The position numbers and the translations under genes were made by a program. The notes under the pieces are model-generated. The model searched no databases and had not been told where the DNA came from. It worked only from the letters and a program-made list of their open reading frames with translations. From contig NZ_SRYR01000018.1 in NCBI RefSeq assembly GCF_004794105.1, positions 1-32,742 on the forward strand: a stretch of DNA of 32,742 nt, given 5' to 3'. The stretch is from Clostridium sartagoforme (GTDB lineage: Bacteria; Bacillota; Clostridia; Clostridiales; Clostridiaceae). How positions within the stretch are numbered: position 1 is the stretch's first letter; the number at the start of each line of letters is the position of its first letter. Shown here in pieces: positions 1-8,182 of the stretch.

Positions 1-42
1 ATATTTAGCTGACTGATACTAATAGGTCGAGGGCTTGACCAA
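1..42 (+). rRNA. 23S rRNA, 3' end only (partial)
   Basis: The first 40 bases match what I know of the 3' terminal segment of clostridial 23S rRNA, including the ACTAATAGGTCGAGG stretch before the mature end. The gene body lies outside the window. The exact 3' end (about 40-42) is an estimate. No 5S rRNA gene follows in the 65 bases before the tRNA. Confidence 0.9.
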
Positions 43-106
43 TAAATTTTGGAAATGTTAAAAATTATTCATATGCAATTTTCAGAGAACAATCTGAATT
101 AAATAT

Positions 107-181
<75 letters not shown>

Positions 182-191
182 TTTTAATTTT

Positions 192-240
192 AAGAGTTTT
201 ATAAGAGTAGATTTATATCTATTGTTATAAAGCTCTTTTT
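192..240 (+). terminator. Rho-independent terminator of the rRNA/tRNA operon
   Basis: AAGAGTTTTATAA pairs imperfectly (one mismatch) with TTATAAAGCTCTT. A run of T follows at 236-240 and continues as an AT-rich tract. It is placed directly after the tRNA, as expected for the end of this operon. Confidence 0.75.
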
Positions 241-450
241 ATTTTATAAACAAAATAGATAATAAAAGTATATAAATTTAGAAATTGTTATTTAATAGAA
301 AATTGTAACCCTTTCGTAACTATTATTCAACATATTGTAAAGATTAGTCTAATATTGTTTTGTATAATTATATTAAGGATATATAAATAATGAGAAAATT
401 AAACTAGATATTAATAAATTTATTAAAAATAAGATTAGGGGATGAAAGTT

Positions 451-1470
451 ATGAAAAGAAGAAGGACAACTAGAAGAAGCAAGAAAGTAAAATATATGAA
501 GAAATATATACTATTCCTCACAATTTTATTTATAAGTACTTTTGCAATTTTCACTTTTGTAAATAAGTTTAGACATGATATTACTGAAACGAAAGCAGAT
601 ATAATCGATAATAATTCTGATAAAAAAGAGACTGCAGAAAATAATAGTAAAAGTGATGATGATATTAATAAAGATATAGATGAAAGTGATGATAACATTA
701 GCCAGGATATAGAGGAAAATGAAGAGGATTTAGATATTGAAAATAATAAAACTTTAGATAACTCAGGATACCTAACCTTAGAAGAAGATATAAATGCAGA
801 TGATGCATCAGTTGTTGTTCCAGAAACTATGTATAAATGGAACTTCTATAGAGAAGATAATAAAAAAATTGCATATTTAACTTTTGATGATGGACCATCA
901 GAACATTCAACAGAACAGATTTTAGATATTTTAAATGCAAATGACATTAAAGCAACATTTTTTACTTTAGGAAGTTCAATAGAAAGAAATACTAGATCAG
1001 AGGAAATATTAAAGAGGATGGCAAAAGAGGGACATGCTATAGCAAGTCATGGTTATTCCCATCAGTATTCAATTCTTTACCCGAATAGGACTGTTGATGT
1101 ACAAGCAGTTCTAAATGATTTTGAAAAAAATGATAAGTTGTTAAAGGACAAGCTAGGTAAGGATTTTTCTACAAGATTAATTAGATTACCAGGGGGACAT
1201 TCAAGTTGGAATGGAACTGCTGCTTTAGATGTAGAATTAGAAAATAGAGGTATAATACAAGTAGATTGGAATTCACTAAATGGAGATGCTGAAGGTCATG
1301 ATAAGCCTAAAGAAGTTTTATTAAAGAATCTTCAAGAGACAGTTCTGGATCAAGATGTTGTAATTGTCTTAATGCATGATACAGATAGCAAAAAAGGTAC
1401 TGTAGATTACTTACAAAGTGCTATTGATTATTTAAGAGGAGAAGGTTTTGAATTTAGAACTTTAAAATAG
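451..1470 (+). CDS. Membrane-anchored polysaccharide deacetylase (NodB domain)
   Basis: Predicted metal-dependent deacetylase of N-acetylated cell-wall polymers such as peptidoglycan or its modified amino sugars, acting outside the membrane. A basic N-terminus is followed by one hydrophobic segment (about residues 19-38), then a linker of roughly 70 residues rich in Asp, Glu and Asn. The C-terminal half is a NodB domain: TFDDGPS near residue 144 (catalytic and metal Asp), SHGYSH near 199 (the two metal His), RLPGG near 243, and a late VLMHDT motif with the C-terminal His. All key residues are present. The ATG at 442 lies directly against the AGGGG at 437-441. The ATG at 451 is correctly spaced from it, so I choose 451 (339 residues). 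It is monocistronic, with its own terminator after it. Family is secure; the exact substrate is not known. Confidence 0.9.
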   Translation: MKRRRTTRRSKKVKYMKKYILFLTILFISTFAIFTFVNKFRHDITETKADIIDNNSDKKETAENNSKSDDDINKDIDESDDNISQDIEENEEDLDIENNKTLDNSGYLTLEEDINADDASVVVPETMYKWNFYREDNKKIAYLTFDDGPSEHSTEQILDILNANDIKATFFTLGSSIERNTRSEEILKRMAKEGHAIASHGYSHQYSILYPNRTVDVQAVLNDFEKNDKLLKDKLGKDFSTRLIRLPGGHSSWNGTAALDVELENRGIIQVDWNSLNGDAEGHDKPKEVLLKNLQETVLDQDVVIVLMHDTDSKKGTVDYLQSAIDYLRGEGFEFRTLK

Positions 1471-1515
1471 GGAATAATTAAAGTGTTAGTAATTAGAAAC
1501 TATTATTAATGTATA

Positions 1516-1542
1516 AAAACTCAGGATTGTCCTGAGTTTTTT
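1516..1542 (+). terminator. Rho-independent terminator after the deacetylase gene
   Basis: ACTCAGGA-TTG-TCCTGAGT is a perfect 8-bp stem with a 3-nt loop. It is preceded by an A-run and followed by TTTTTT, so it may work in both directions. It separates the deacetylase gene from the two-component operon. Confidence 0.9.
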
Positions 1543-1699
1543 ATTAATTTTCATTAGTCCTTCCTAATTATTTATTACATAGGGTATAATTTATTTATAA
1601 ACCTACTTATATAAAAATTAAAAGATCGATGCTTTCAATTGATGTGGTTTACTTTAAAAGTATTTTTCACTTAAAATTCTATAATACTGAAGATGTAAA

Positions 1700-1729
1700 T
1701 TGTTTGTTGAAACATATATATAATATAAA
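1700..1729 (+). promoter_or_regulatory. Weak candidate promoter of the response-regulator operon
   Basis: TTGTTT at 1700-1705 and TATAAA at 1724-1729 are separated by 18 bases; a second possible -10, TATAAT, lies at 1719-1724 without a good -35. The gene starts at 1745. The region is so AT-rich that such matches arise by chance, so this is only a candidate. Confidence 0.35.
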
Positions 1730-1744
1730 TTTTGAGGTGTTAAT

Positions 1745-2431
1745 ATGGAAAGAATATTATTAGTTGAAGATGAAGATAGCATAAGAGGATTTTTAAAGAT
1801 AAATTTACAAAGAAATGATTTGGAAGTTATAGAAGCAGCTACAGGGGAAGAAGGATTAGAGTTAGCTAAGTCAATGAAGCCTCAAGTAGCAATATTAGAT
1901 GTAATGCTTCCAGGAATAGATGGATTTATGGTATGCAGTAAGCTTAGAAGTGATTTTCCTAATATGGGAATAGTAATGCTTACTGCAAAAGGTCAGGATA
2001 TGGATAAAATAATGGGATTAGAGTATGGTGCAGATGATTATATTGTTAAACCATTTAATCCTTTAGAAGTAGTACTTAGAGTTAAGGCCTTACTTAGAAG
2101 AGTTAATGGAAGCAAAAAAGAAAAGAGTAAGCTAGAGCTCGGACCTTTTGTATTAGATTTATATTCACAAAAGGTTATTAAAAATAGTGAAGAAATAGAT
2201 GTTACCCCTAAAGAATTTTTACTCATGAAAATATTCTTAGAAAATCCAGATAAAGCTTTCTCTAGAGATGAGTTATTGGATCTAGTTTGGGGAGAAAATT
2301 ACTTTGGAGATGTAAAAATTATTGATGTTAATATTAGAAGGCTTAGAGCGAAGATTGAAGATAATCCTTCTAATCCAAGTTATATAGAAACTATATGGGG
2401 TATAGGATATAGGTGGAAGTCAAGAGTATGA
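1745..2431 (+). CDS. OmpR/PhoB-type response regulator
   Basis: A two-component response regulator of 228 residues. The N-terminal receiver domain (about 1-120) has the acidic pocket VEDED at 8-11, phosphoacceptor Asp52 in ILDVMLPGIDG, Thr80 and Lys102 (VKPF). The C-terminal winged-helix domain (about 130-228) ends in the usual VRRLRxKI...TIWGIGYRW pattern of OmpR-type DNA-binding domains. It is preceded by GAGGTG at good spacing. Its stop codon overlaps the ATG of the histidine kinase gene (ATGA), so the two are translationally coupled and are almost certainly cognate. Its DNA targets are unknown; the operon itself is a likely one. Confidence 0.95.
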   Translation: MERILLVEDEDSIRGFLKINLQRNDLEVIEAATGEEGLELAKSMKPQVAILDVMLPGIDGFMVCSKLRSDFPNMGIVMLTAKGQDMDKIMGLEYGADDYIVKPFNPLEVVLRVKALLRRVNGSKKEKSKLELGPFVLDLYSQKVIKNSEEIDVTPKEFLLMKIFLENPDKAFSRDELLDLVWGENYFGDVKIIDVNIRRLRAKIEDNPSNPSYIETIWGIGYRWKSRV

Positions 2432-3816
2432 AAAGCATAAAAAATGAATTACTTAGAGGAATAGTTATTATAATTTTTTCAACAGTTATTCTACTTAATA
2501 TTTTACTTATGATATTTATAAGAAAATATTACTATGATAATACTGAGGATTTACTAAAAAGCAGGATGGATGTATCAGTAAGCTTTTATAATAAGTATTT
2601 TTCTTCTAAAACTTTAGTAGAAAATATTTATGATAATGTTGATGCTTTTTGGAATGAAAATGATGCACAGGTAGAAATATTTGACTCAAAAGGTAATCTA
2701 CTTATGGATTCGATAGGAGTAGATGACTTTAATTATAGTAATTCTCCAGATGTAGCTAGGGCTTTAAAAGGAGAAATATCAAGGTGGGTAGGAAAGGTAA
2801 GTTATTATAACAATAAGGTTATGGCAGTATCATACCCATTAGAAGTAGATGGAGAAGTAGTAGGTATATTAAGGTTTATCACTTCATTAGAAGAAATTGA
2901 CGGCGTTATAGCAAATATAATGTTTATATTTATAAGTATTTCTGCTGCAGTACTTATTATGGGAGTAGTATTAAGTATAATTTTAGCTAATAGCATAATT
3001 GAACCTATAAAGTATTTAAATAAAGTTGCTGAAAAGATGGGGAGTGGAAATTTAAGTGTTAGAAGTACTATTAATAAAGAAAATGAGATAGGTCAATTAT
3101 CTAATACTCTTAATTTTATGGCCAATGAAATATCTAAAAGAGAGCAACTTAAAAATGAATTTATATCTTCTGTATCTCACGAGCTTAGAACACCACTTAC
3201 AGCTATAAAGGGGTGGACTATAACTTTAAATAGTAGCGAGACAGATAAGGAAACATTGAATCTAGGCTTTGAAATAATAGAGAAGGAAACTGATAGATTG
3301 TCTTTAATGGTGGAAGAATTACTAGATTTCTCAAGACTTATTAATGATAAGGTAACTTTAGAGAAAAAACAATTTAATATCAAAGATCTTATAAGTCATA
3401 TAGAGTCATTTATGATACCAAGGGCTAAGAAGGAAGATATAGCATTAGTTATTACAAATAACGTAGATGAGTTTATATATGCCGATGTTAATAGGATGAA
3501 GCAGGTATTTATAAATATTCTAGATAACGCCTTTAAGTTTAATAAGTCTGGTGGAAAAGTTGAATTTAATGTTTATAAAATCGAAGATAAAATTAAGTTT
3601 GTGATTAATGATGATGGAAGTGGAATATCTAAAGAGGACTTACCTAAAATAAAAGAAAAGTTCTTTAAAGGAAAAAACTCAAAATCACAAAATGGTATAG
3701 GACTATCTATTTGTGATGAGATTATTCAACTCCATAATGGAGAATTTAATATATATAGTGAGCTAGGAATAGGAACTAAGGTTGAAGTTATTATTCCTAT
3801 TATAAGGGAGGAATAA
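2428..3816 (+). CDS. Sensor histidine kinase (HAMP, HisKA, HATPase)
   Basis: Membrane sensor kinase partner of the upstream regulator, 462 residues from the chosen start. A first membrane segment (about 11-31) and a second (about 163-187) enclose an extracytoplasmic sensor of roughly 130 residues. HAMP follows (about 188-240), then the dimerisation/phosphotransfer helix with His251 in SVSHELRTPL. The ATPase domain has N box NILDNAFKFN, G1 box DDGSGI, F box FFKGK and G2 box NGIGLSI. A GTG at 2413 would add five residues but has no good ribosome binding site. The ATG at 2428 has AGGTGG at 2411-2416 and overlaps the previous stop, so I use it. The signal sensed cannot be read from the sequence. 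Confidence 0.95.
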   Translation: MKSIKNELLRGIVIIIFSTVILLNILLMIFIRKYYYDNTEDLLKSRMDVSVSFYNKYFSSKTLVENIYDNVDAFWNENDAQVEIFDSKGNLLMDSIGVDDFNYSNSPDVARALKGEISRWVGKVSYYNNKVMAVSYPLEVDGEVVGILRFITSLEEIDGVIANIMFIFISISAAVLIMGVVLSIILANSIIEPIKYLNKVAEKMGSGNLSVRSTINKENEIGQLSNTLNFMANEISKREQLKNEFISSVSHELRTPLTAIKGWTITLNSSETDKETLNLGFEIIEKETDRLSLMVEELLDFSRLINDKVTLEKKQFNIKDLISHIESFMIPRAKKEDIALVITNNVDEFIYADVNRMKQVFINILDNAFKFNKSGGKVEFNVYKIEDKIKFVINDDGSGISKEDLPKIKEKFFKGKNSKSQNGIGLSICDEIIQLHNGEFNIYSELGIGTKVEVIIPIIREE

Positions 3817-3817
3817 T

Positions 3818-5299
3818 ATGAAGGCATTAAAGAGAAGTGGAGTTTTGCTTTTGATATTATTATTTACTTTAATAGTAGGTTGTAGTAAAGTAGATGGAAA
3901 AGATACACAATCTATAAAGGCACCTAAGAATGAAGGGCTATCAATTGATGGTACTTGGAAAATAAAAAATATTGATATATTAGATGAAGAAATAGAAAAT
4001 AAAGATGTATTATTAAACCAAATAGGAGATTTTATAAGTATTTCGAATAAGAAAATTTCTATCTTTAATAAAGAATATTCTAACCCACGGTTTAAATTAA
4101 AGGTAGTTGATGAAAATTATATATTATCATATGAACTAAACCTAAAGGTTAAGGATGTTATTGATAATACTTCAAAATTAAATATTGTTTCAATTATTGA
4201 CTCTAATAGTATAGTGGGAGAATTCTTTGATTTAGGTAACGATAGTGGATATTTATTTTACTCAGGTATGTTAATTGAACTAACGAGAGAAGATAAAGAA
4301 CCTAAGGATTTAGACTATTCAAAGGGAAAAATAGAAGCAGAAATACTTAATGAAGATTATAATAGTGATGTAGGAGCTATGATAACCTTAAAAACTCCAA
4401 GAATATTAATGGAAAATGGTGATTATAGCGCTGAGGAGTATAGAACAATATGGGTATCACTTAAGGATCAGAAGCTACAACCTATTATGGAAAAAGATAA
4501 TATTATATTTCCAAGGCTAAATGGAATATGGACAATTGAAAAAGATATATATAGTAAGGATAATAAACATATAGAATACTTTACTGCAAAGCCTTTAGAT
4601 GGAAAAGTTGAAGAACATAGCTTTGTATTTAATACTGACCAAAATGTATATAAGAATATTAATTTCATTTCTAATGATTATATTTCAATAGAAAAATATG
4701 AAGGAAATAATTTTAATAATATTTTTACATCATTTCAAACTATTCCAGTTGATAATGTTAATTCTAATGTAGGAGTCAGTATAGATGAAATATTTTCAAG
4801 CGAAGCTAAAGAAAAATATAAAAAAGATTTTAATGATGCTGTAAATGCTTTAAATAATAATAAAAGTGATGTAGTTTCAACAATAGATTATACTAATTTT
4901 ACTCTTAAAAGAAATGAGGGGAAATGGACTCTTAATGGTAAAATAATGACTAATGATTTAGACAATGATGGAACTACTTTTAAATTATCAATTAATCCTA
5001 ATAAGAAACTATTAAATTATGATACATTGCTTATTCCTTGGAAGGATTTAAAGAGTAATTTCCCTTTTATTACTGATGCTTATACTGCGCCAACAGGGAG
5101 ACTAGCATTTATTACATTTAACGATAAGCTTTTAATATATGAATTAGAAGATAAAACTATTAAGGGAAGCCCACTAGCAGTTATAAACCTAAAGAATGAT
5201 GAAGAAATAATAATGGTTGAATGGGCAAGTGGTTCTTATGTATCTACTTGGTCTAGGGCCTTTAAAGATGGTATAGAAATAGATATGGAGGAGGATTAA
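3818..5299 (+). CDS. Putative lipoprotein with three GxW segments
   Basis: A predicted lipoprotein of 493 residues of unrecognised family. The signal peptide ends in a lipobox LIVGC with Cys22 as the lipidated residue, so it should sit on the outer face of the membrane. Three spaced segments resemble each other: GTWKI near 45, GIWTI near 236 and GKWTL near 368. This suggests a repeated beta-barrel or lipocalin-like fold, by resemblance only. It starts one base after the kinase stop and has a strong GGGAGG site, so it belongs to the two-component operon. A role as accessory to the sensor, or as partner of the TldD/TldE protease, is possible but unproven. Confidence 0.7.
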   Translation: MKALKRSGVLLLILLFTLIVGCSKVDGKDTQSIKAPKNEGLSIDGTWKIKNIDILDEEIENKDVLLNQIGDFISISNKKISIFNKEYSNPRFKLKVVDENYILSYELNLKVKDVIDNTSKLNIVSIIDSNSIVGEFFDLGNDSGYLFYSGMLIELTREDKEPKDLDYSKGKIEAEILNEDYNSDVGAMITLKTPRILMENGDYSAEEYRTIWVSLKDQKLQPIMEKDNIIFPRLNGIWTIEKDIYSKDNKHIEYFTAKPLDGKVEEHSFVFNTDQNVYKNINFISNDYISIEKYEGNNFNNIFTSFQTIPVDNVNSNVGVSIDEIFSSEAKEKYKKDFNDAVNALNNNKSDVVSTIDYTNFTLKRNEGKWTLNGKIMTNDLDNDGTTFKLSINPNKKLLNYDTLLIPWKDLKSNFPFITDAYTAPTGRLAFITFNDKLLIYELEDKTIKGSPLAVINLKNDEEIIMVEWASGSYVSTWSRAFKDGIEIDMEED

Positions 5300-5302
5300 A
5301 AT

Positions 5303-6682
5303 ATGTTATCAAAGGATATTTTATCTAGTGTTTTGGCTAGATGTTTAATAACAGGAGGAGACTTTGCAGAAATATTTGAAGAAGATACTTTAGATACTTC
5401 TATAAGTATTTTAAATGGTAAAGTTGAAAATTCCATTTCTGGTAGAACTCATGGAATAGGAATAAGAATTTTTAAGGGGTATAAGAGCGTTTATGCTTAT
5501 ACTAATAACAGCACTTTATCTGCTTTATTAGATACTGCAGAAAAGGCAGCATTAGCACTTGGGGAGTTAAAGGAAGATATAAGTATAGTTTTAAATAGAA
5601 AAGAAGTAATTAATAATAACCCTATTATATATATTCCATCTTCAATAGATGCAGATAAAAAAATTAAGGTTATGAAAGCAGGATATAAAGCTGCTAAGGA
5701 ATATAGTGATGAAATATCTCAAGTATCAGTAGGATATTTAGATAAGGAACAAAATATATTAATAGCTAACACTGAAGGATTATTAACTGAAGATAGAAGA
5801 GTAAGAACAAGATTTTCAATTAGTTCAGTAGCTTCAGCTAATGGAGAAAATCAAACTGGCTTTGAAGGCCCAGGAGCTCATAAAGGCTTTGAGCTATTTA
5901 ATGATATAGATCCAGAATATTATGGTAGGGAAGCTTCAAGAGTAGCTACTACTATGCTTCATGCTAAACCTTGTCCAGCAGGCAAGATGACAGTTGCTAT
6001 TGATAATGGCTTTGGAGGAGTTATCTTCCATGAAGCTTGTGGACACTCTTTAGAAGCTACAGCTGTAGCAAAAGGAAATTCAGTATTTACTAATATGCTT
6101 GGAAAACAAATAGCATCAACTAAGGTTACTGCAATAGATGATGGAACTATTCCTAATGCATGGGGATCATTAAATATTGATGACGAAGGAAATAAAACTA
6201 GAAAGAATGTTTTAATTGAAAATGGAATATTAAAAGGTTACTTAATAGATAAATTAAATGGTAGAAGAATGGGTATGGAAGCAACAGGTAGTTCAAGAAG
6301 ACAAAACTATAAGTTTGCACCAACTTCAAGAATGACCAATACTTATATTGCAGCTGGTAATGATGATGAAACAGAAATAATTAAATCTATTTCTGATGGA
6401 TTATATGCAAAGAAAATGGGTGGTGGATCAGTAAATCCAGTTACAGGTGAATTTAACTTTGCTGTTTCAGAAGGATATATAGTTAAAAATGGTGAAATAC
6501 AAGAACCAGTTAGAGGAGCAAGTCTTATAGGTAAAGGTAGTGAAGTTTTACTTAATATAGATATGGTAGGTAAGAATTTAGCTCAAGGCCAAGGAATGTG
6601 TGGTTCTGTATCTGGAAGTATTCCAACGAATGTAGGTCAACCTATGATTAGAGTAAAAGAAATAACAGTAGGTGGAAGATAA
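5303..6682 (+). CDS. tldD: TldD-type metalloprotease subunit
   Basis: Catalytic subunit of the cytoplasmic TldD/TldE heterodimeric zinc protease, 459 residues, the usual length. The zinc motif HEACGH is intact (His243, Glu244, His248). A late MCGS segment carries Cys433, matching the third zinc ligand known for E. coli TldD. In other bacteria TldD/E cleaves unfolded peptides and leader peptides of modified peptide antibiotics. No such peptide gene is visible here. It begins three bases after the lipoprotein stop with a GGAGGAGG site and is followed closely by its partner. Family assignment is secure; the natural substrate in this organism is unknown. Confidence 0.95.
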   Translation: MLSKDILSSVLARCLITGGDFAEIFEEDTLDTSISILNGKVENSISGRTHGIGIRIFKGYKSVYAYTNNSTLSALLDTAEKAALALGELKEDISIVLNRKEVINNNPIIYIPSSIDADKKIKVMKAGYKAAKEYSDEISQVSVGYLDKEQNILIANTEGLLTEDRRVRTRFSISSVASANGENQTGFEGPGAHKGFELFNDIDPEYYGREASRVATTMLHAKPCPAGKMTVAIDNGFGGVIFHEACGHSLEATAVAKGNSVFTNMLGKQIASTKVTAIDDGTIPNAWGSLNIDDEGNKTRKNVLIENGILKGYLIDKLNGRRMGMEATGSSRRQNYKFAPTSRMTNTYIAAGNDDETEIIKSISDGLYAKKMGGGSVNPVTGEFNFAVSEGYIVKNGEIQEPVRGASLIGKGSEVLLNIDMVGKNLAQGQGMCGSVSGSIPTNVGQPMIRVKEITVGGR

Positions 6683-6695
6683 GGGGGGAATATAT

Positions 6696-8039
6696 ATGGA
6701 ATTAAAAGAATTTATAGATAAGCTATTTGAAGAAGCTAAAAATAATGGATTTAATGAATATGAAGTTTATTATGTTGATAGAGAAAGCTTAAGCATAAAT
6801 GTTTATAAAGAAGAAGTTGAAAAATATAGTTTAACAACTTCTTATGGATTATCTTTTAGAGGTAAAATAAATGGAAAAATAGGATACTCTTATACTGAGA
6901 TATTAGACGAAGATGCTATAAAGATGTTAGTTAAGAATTCTAAAGAAAGTGCTTTAACTATTGAAAATGAAGATATTCAATTTATCTATGAAGGAGATAA
7001 AGAATATGTTGAAGTAAGCTCTTACTATGAAGCTTTAGAAAATCTTCCAGCAGATAAGCTTATAGATTTAGCATTAAGTATGGAAAAGGAATCTAAGGCA
7101 TTAGATAATAGGGTAGCTAGCTTCGGTGGCTGTGGAATAGGATATAGTAAATCTATATATGGAATAATTAATTCTAAGGGATTAAATCTAAAAAATAAAT
7201 CTAACCTACTAAGTGCATATGTAGTTCCAATAATTAAAGAAGGGGAAAATATGCATGATGGAATGGGTTATGTAACAGCAAAATCATTAGAAGATGTAAA
7301 TCCTAAGAAGATTGCAGAAGATGGTATTAATGAAGCTGTTTCAAGAATTGGTGGAAAATCAATTCCTTCAGGAAAATATAAAACTATAATTAATAATGAG
7401 GCTATGGTTTCCTTGCTTTCAACTTTTGCTGGAGTCTTTAGTGGAGATGCAGCTCAAAAGGGATTAAGTTTATTAAAAGGTAAGGAAGGAGAAATAATAG
7501 CTAGTAATAAAGTAACTTTACTAGATGATCCTCATTTAGTAGATGGATTATCTTCTGTGCCTTTTGATGATGAAGGTGTAGCAACTAAGAAAAAAGATAT
7601 AATTCATGAAGGTAAGTTAATGACTTTACTTCATAATTTAAAAACTGCCCACAAAGGAAATACGAAATCTACTGGTAATGGATTTAAGAGTTCTTATGCT
7701 TCACCAGTTGGAGTTTCACCAACTAATTTCTATATTAAAAAGGGAAGTAAATCCTTTGATGAATTATTAGAAGAGGTAGGAGAAGGAGTACTAATTACTG
7801 AGTTTGCTGGACTACATTCAGGAGCAAATTCAATAACAGGAGACTTTTCTTTAGCAGCAAAAGGGTTCTATATAAAAGATGGTAAAAAAGACTTCCCTGT
7901 AGAACAAATAACAGTTGCAAGTAACTTCTTTGATCTATTAAAAAATGTAGTTGAAGTAGGAACTGACTTAAAATTCCCTATGAGTAGTGTTGGAAGCCCA
8001 TCTATAAGAGTAGAAGGTCTAAGCATAGCAGGTAAGTAA
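6696..8039 (+). CDS. tldE: TldE/PmbA-type protease partner subunit
   Basis: Non-catalytic partner of TldD, 447 residues. It shares the overall fold pattern and C-terminal GSPSIRVEGLSIAGK-type ending with TldD, but the HExxxH zinc motif is absent (the equivalent region reads NNEAMVSLL). That is the normal state for TldE/PmbA, which completes the active chamber. A GTG at 6672 would overlap tldD. The ATG at 6696 lies 7 bases after AAGGGGGG (6681-6688) and is the better start. This is the last gene of the operon that starts with the response regulator; transcription should stop at the hairpin downstream. Confidence 0.93.
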   Translation: MELKEFIDKLFEEAKNNGFNEYEVYYVDRESLSINVYKEEVEKYSLTTSYGLSFRGKINGKIGYSYTEILDEDAIKMLVKNSKESALTIENEDIQFIYEGDKEYVEVSSYYEALENLPADKLIDLALSMEKESKALDNRVASFGGCGIGYSKSIYGIINSKGLNLKNKSNLLSAYVVPIIKEGENMHDGMGYVTAKSLEDVNPKKIAEDGINEAVSRIGGKSIPSGKYKTIINNEAMVSLLSTFAGVFSGDAAQKGLSLLKGKEGEIIASNKVTLLDDPHLVDGLSSVPFDDEGVATKKKDIIHEGKLMTLLHNLKTAHKGNTKSTGNGFKSSYASPVGVSPTNFYIKKGSKSFDELLEEVGEGVLITEFAGLHSGANSITGDFSLAAKGFYIKDGKKDFPVEQITVASNFFDLLKNVVEVGTDLKFPMSSVGSPSIRVEGLSIAGK

Positions 8040-8040
8040 T

Positions 8041-8182
8041 GAAGAATTAAGAATGAAAAATTGCAGAAATAATTCCTGCGGAATTAATAAATTAAAAGGA
8101 GCTGTTGCAAATGCAACAGCTCTTTCTCTATTTACAGTAATTCCGAAGGAATTACATCCTTAATTATTCATTCTTTAATTAT
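8041..8182. repeat. Long imperfect palindrome between convergent genes
   Basis: The left arm (8041-8098) resembles the reverse complement of the right arm (8123-8182). Both read AATTAAGAATGAA-like, then TAATTCC(T)NCGGAATTA, then AT-rich sequence, towards a central perfect hairpin. Each half also holds its own short palindrome, AATTCCTGCGGAATT and AATTCCGAAGGAATT. The right arm reaches up to the stop codon of the LtaS-type gene. A similar AATTAAGAATGAATAATTAA segment recurs at 22533-22553. This looks like a small dispersed repeat that landed on or carries a terminator; no transposase or clear target duplication is seen. Confidence 0.6.
8099..8122. terminator. Bidirectional terminator for tldE and the LtaS-type gene
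   Basis: GAGCTGTTGCA and TGCAACAGCTC form a perfect 11-bp stem around two bases. On the plus strand TTTCTCTATTT follows; on the minus strand CCTTTTAATTT follows. It sits between convergent genes, about 60 bases from each stop codon. Confidence 0.85.

Noticed and set aside
41..106. Possible 5S rRNA gene between 23S and tRNA
   Set aside because: The interval is too short for a 5S gene (about 117 bases) and is AT-rich without 5S signature sequences.
435..698. Minus-strand open frame opposite the deacetylase gene
   Set aside because: Its Ser/Leu/Ile composition is the mirror of the Asp/Glu/Asn-rich linker on the plus strand. It has no family resemblance and no convincing ribosome binding site.
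2413..2427. GTG at 2413 as start of the histidine kinase
   Set aside because: No good ribosome binding site precedes it. The ATG at 2428 has AGGTGG at workable distance and the typical ATGA coupling.
6672..6695. GTG at 6672 as start of TldE
   Set aside because: It lies inside the tldD end without a ribosome binding site. AAGGGGGG at 6681-6688 is correctly placed for the ATG at 6696.
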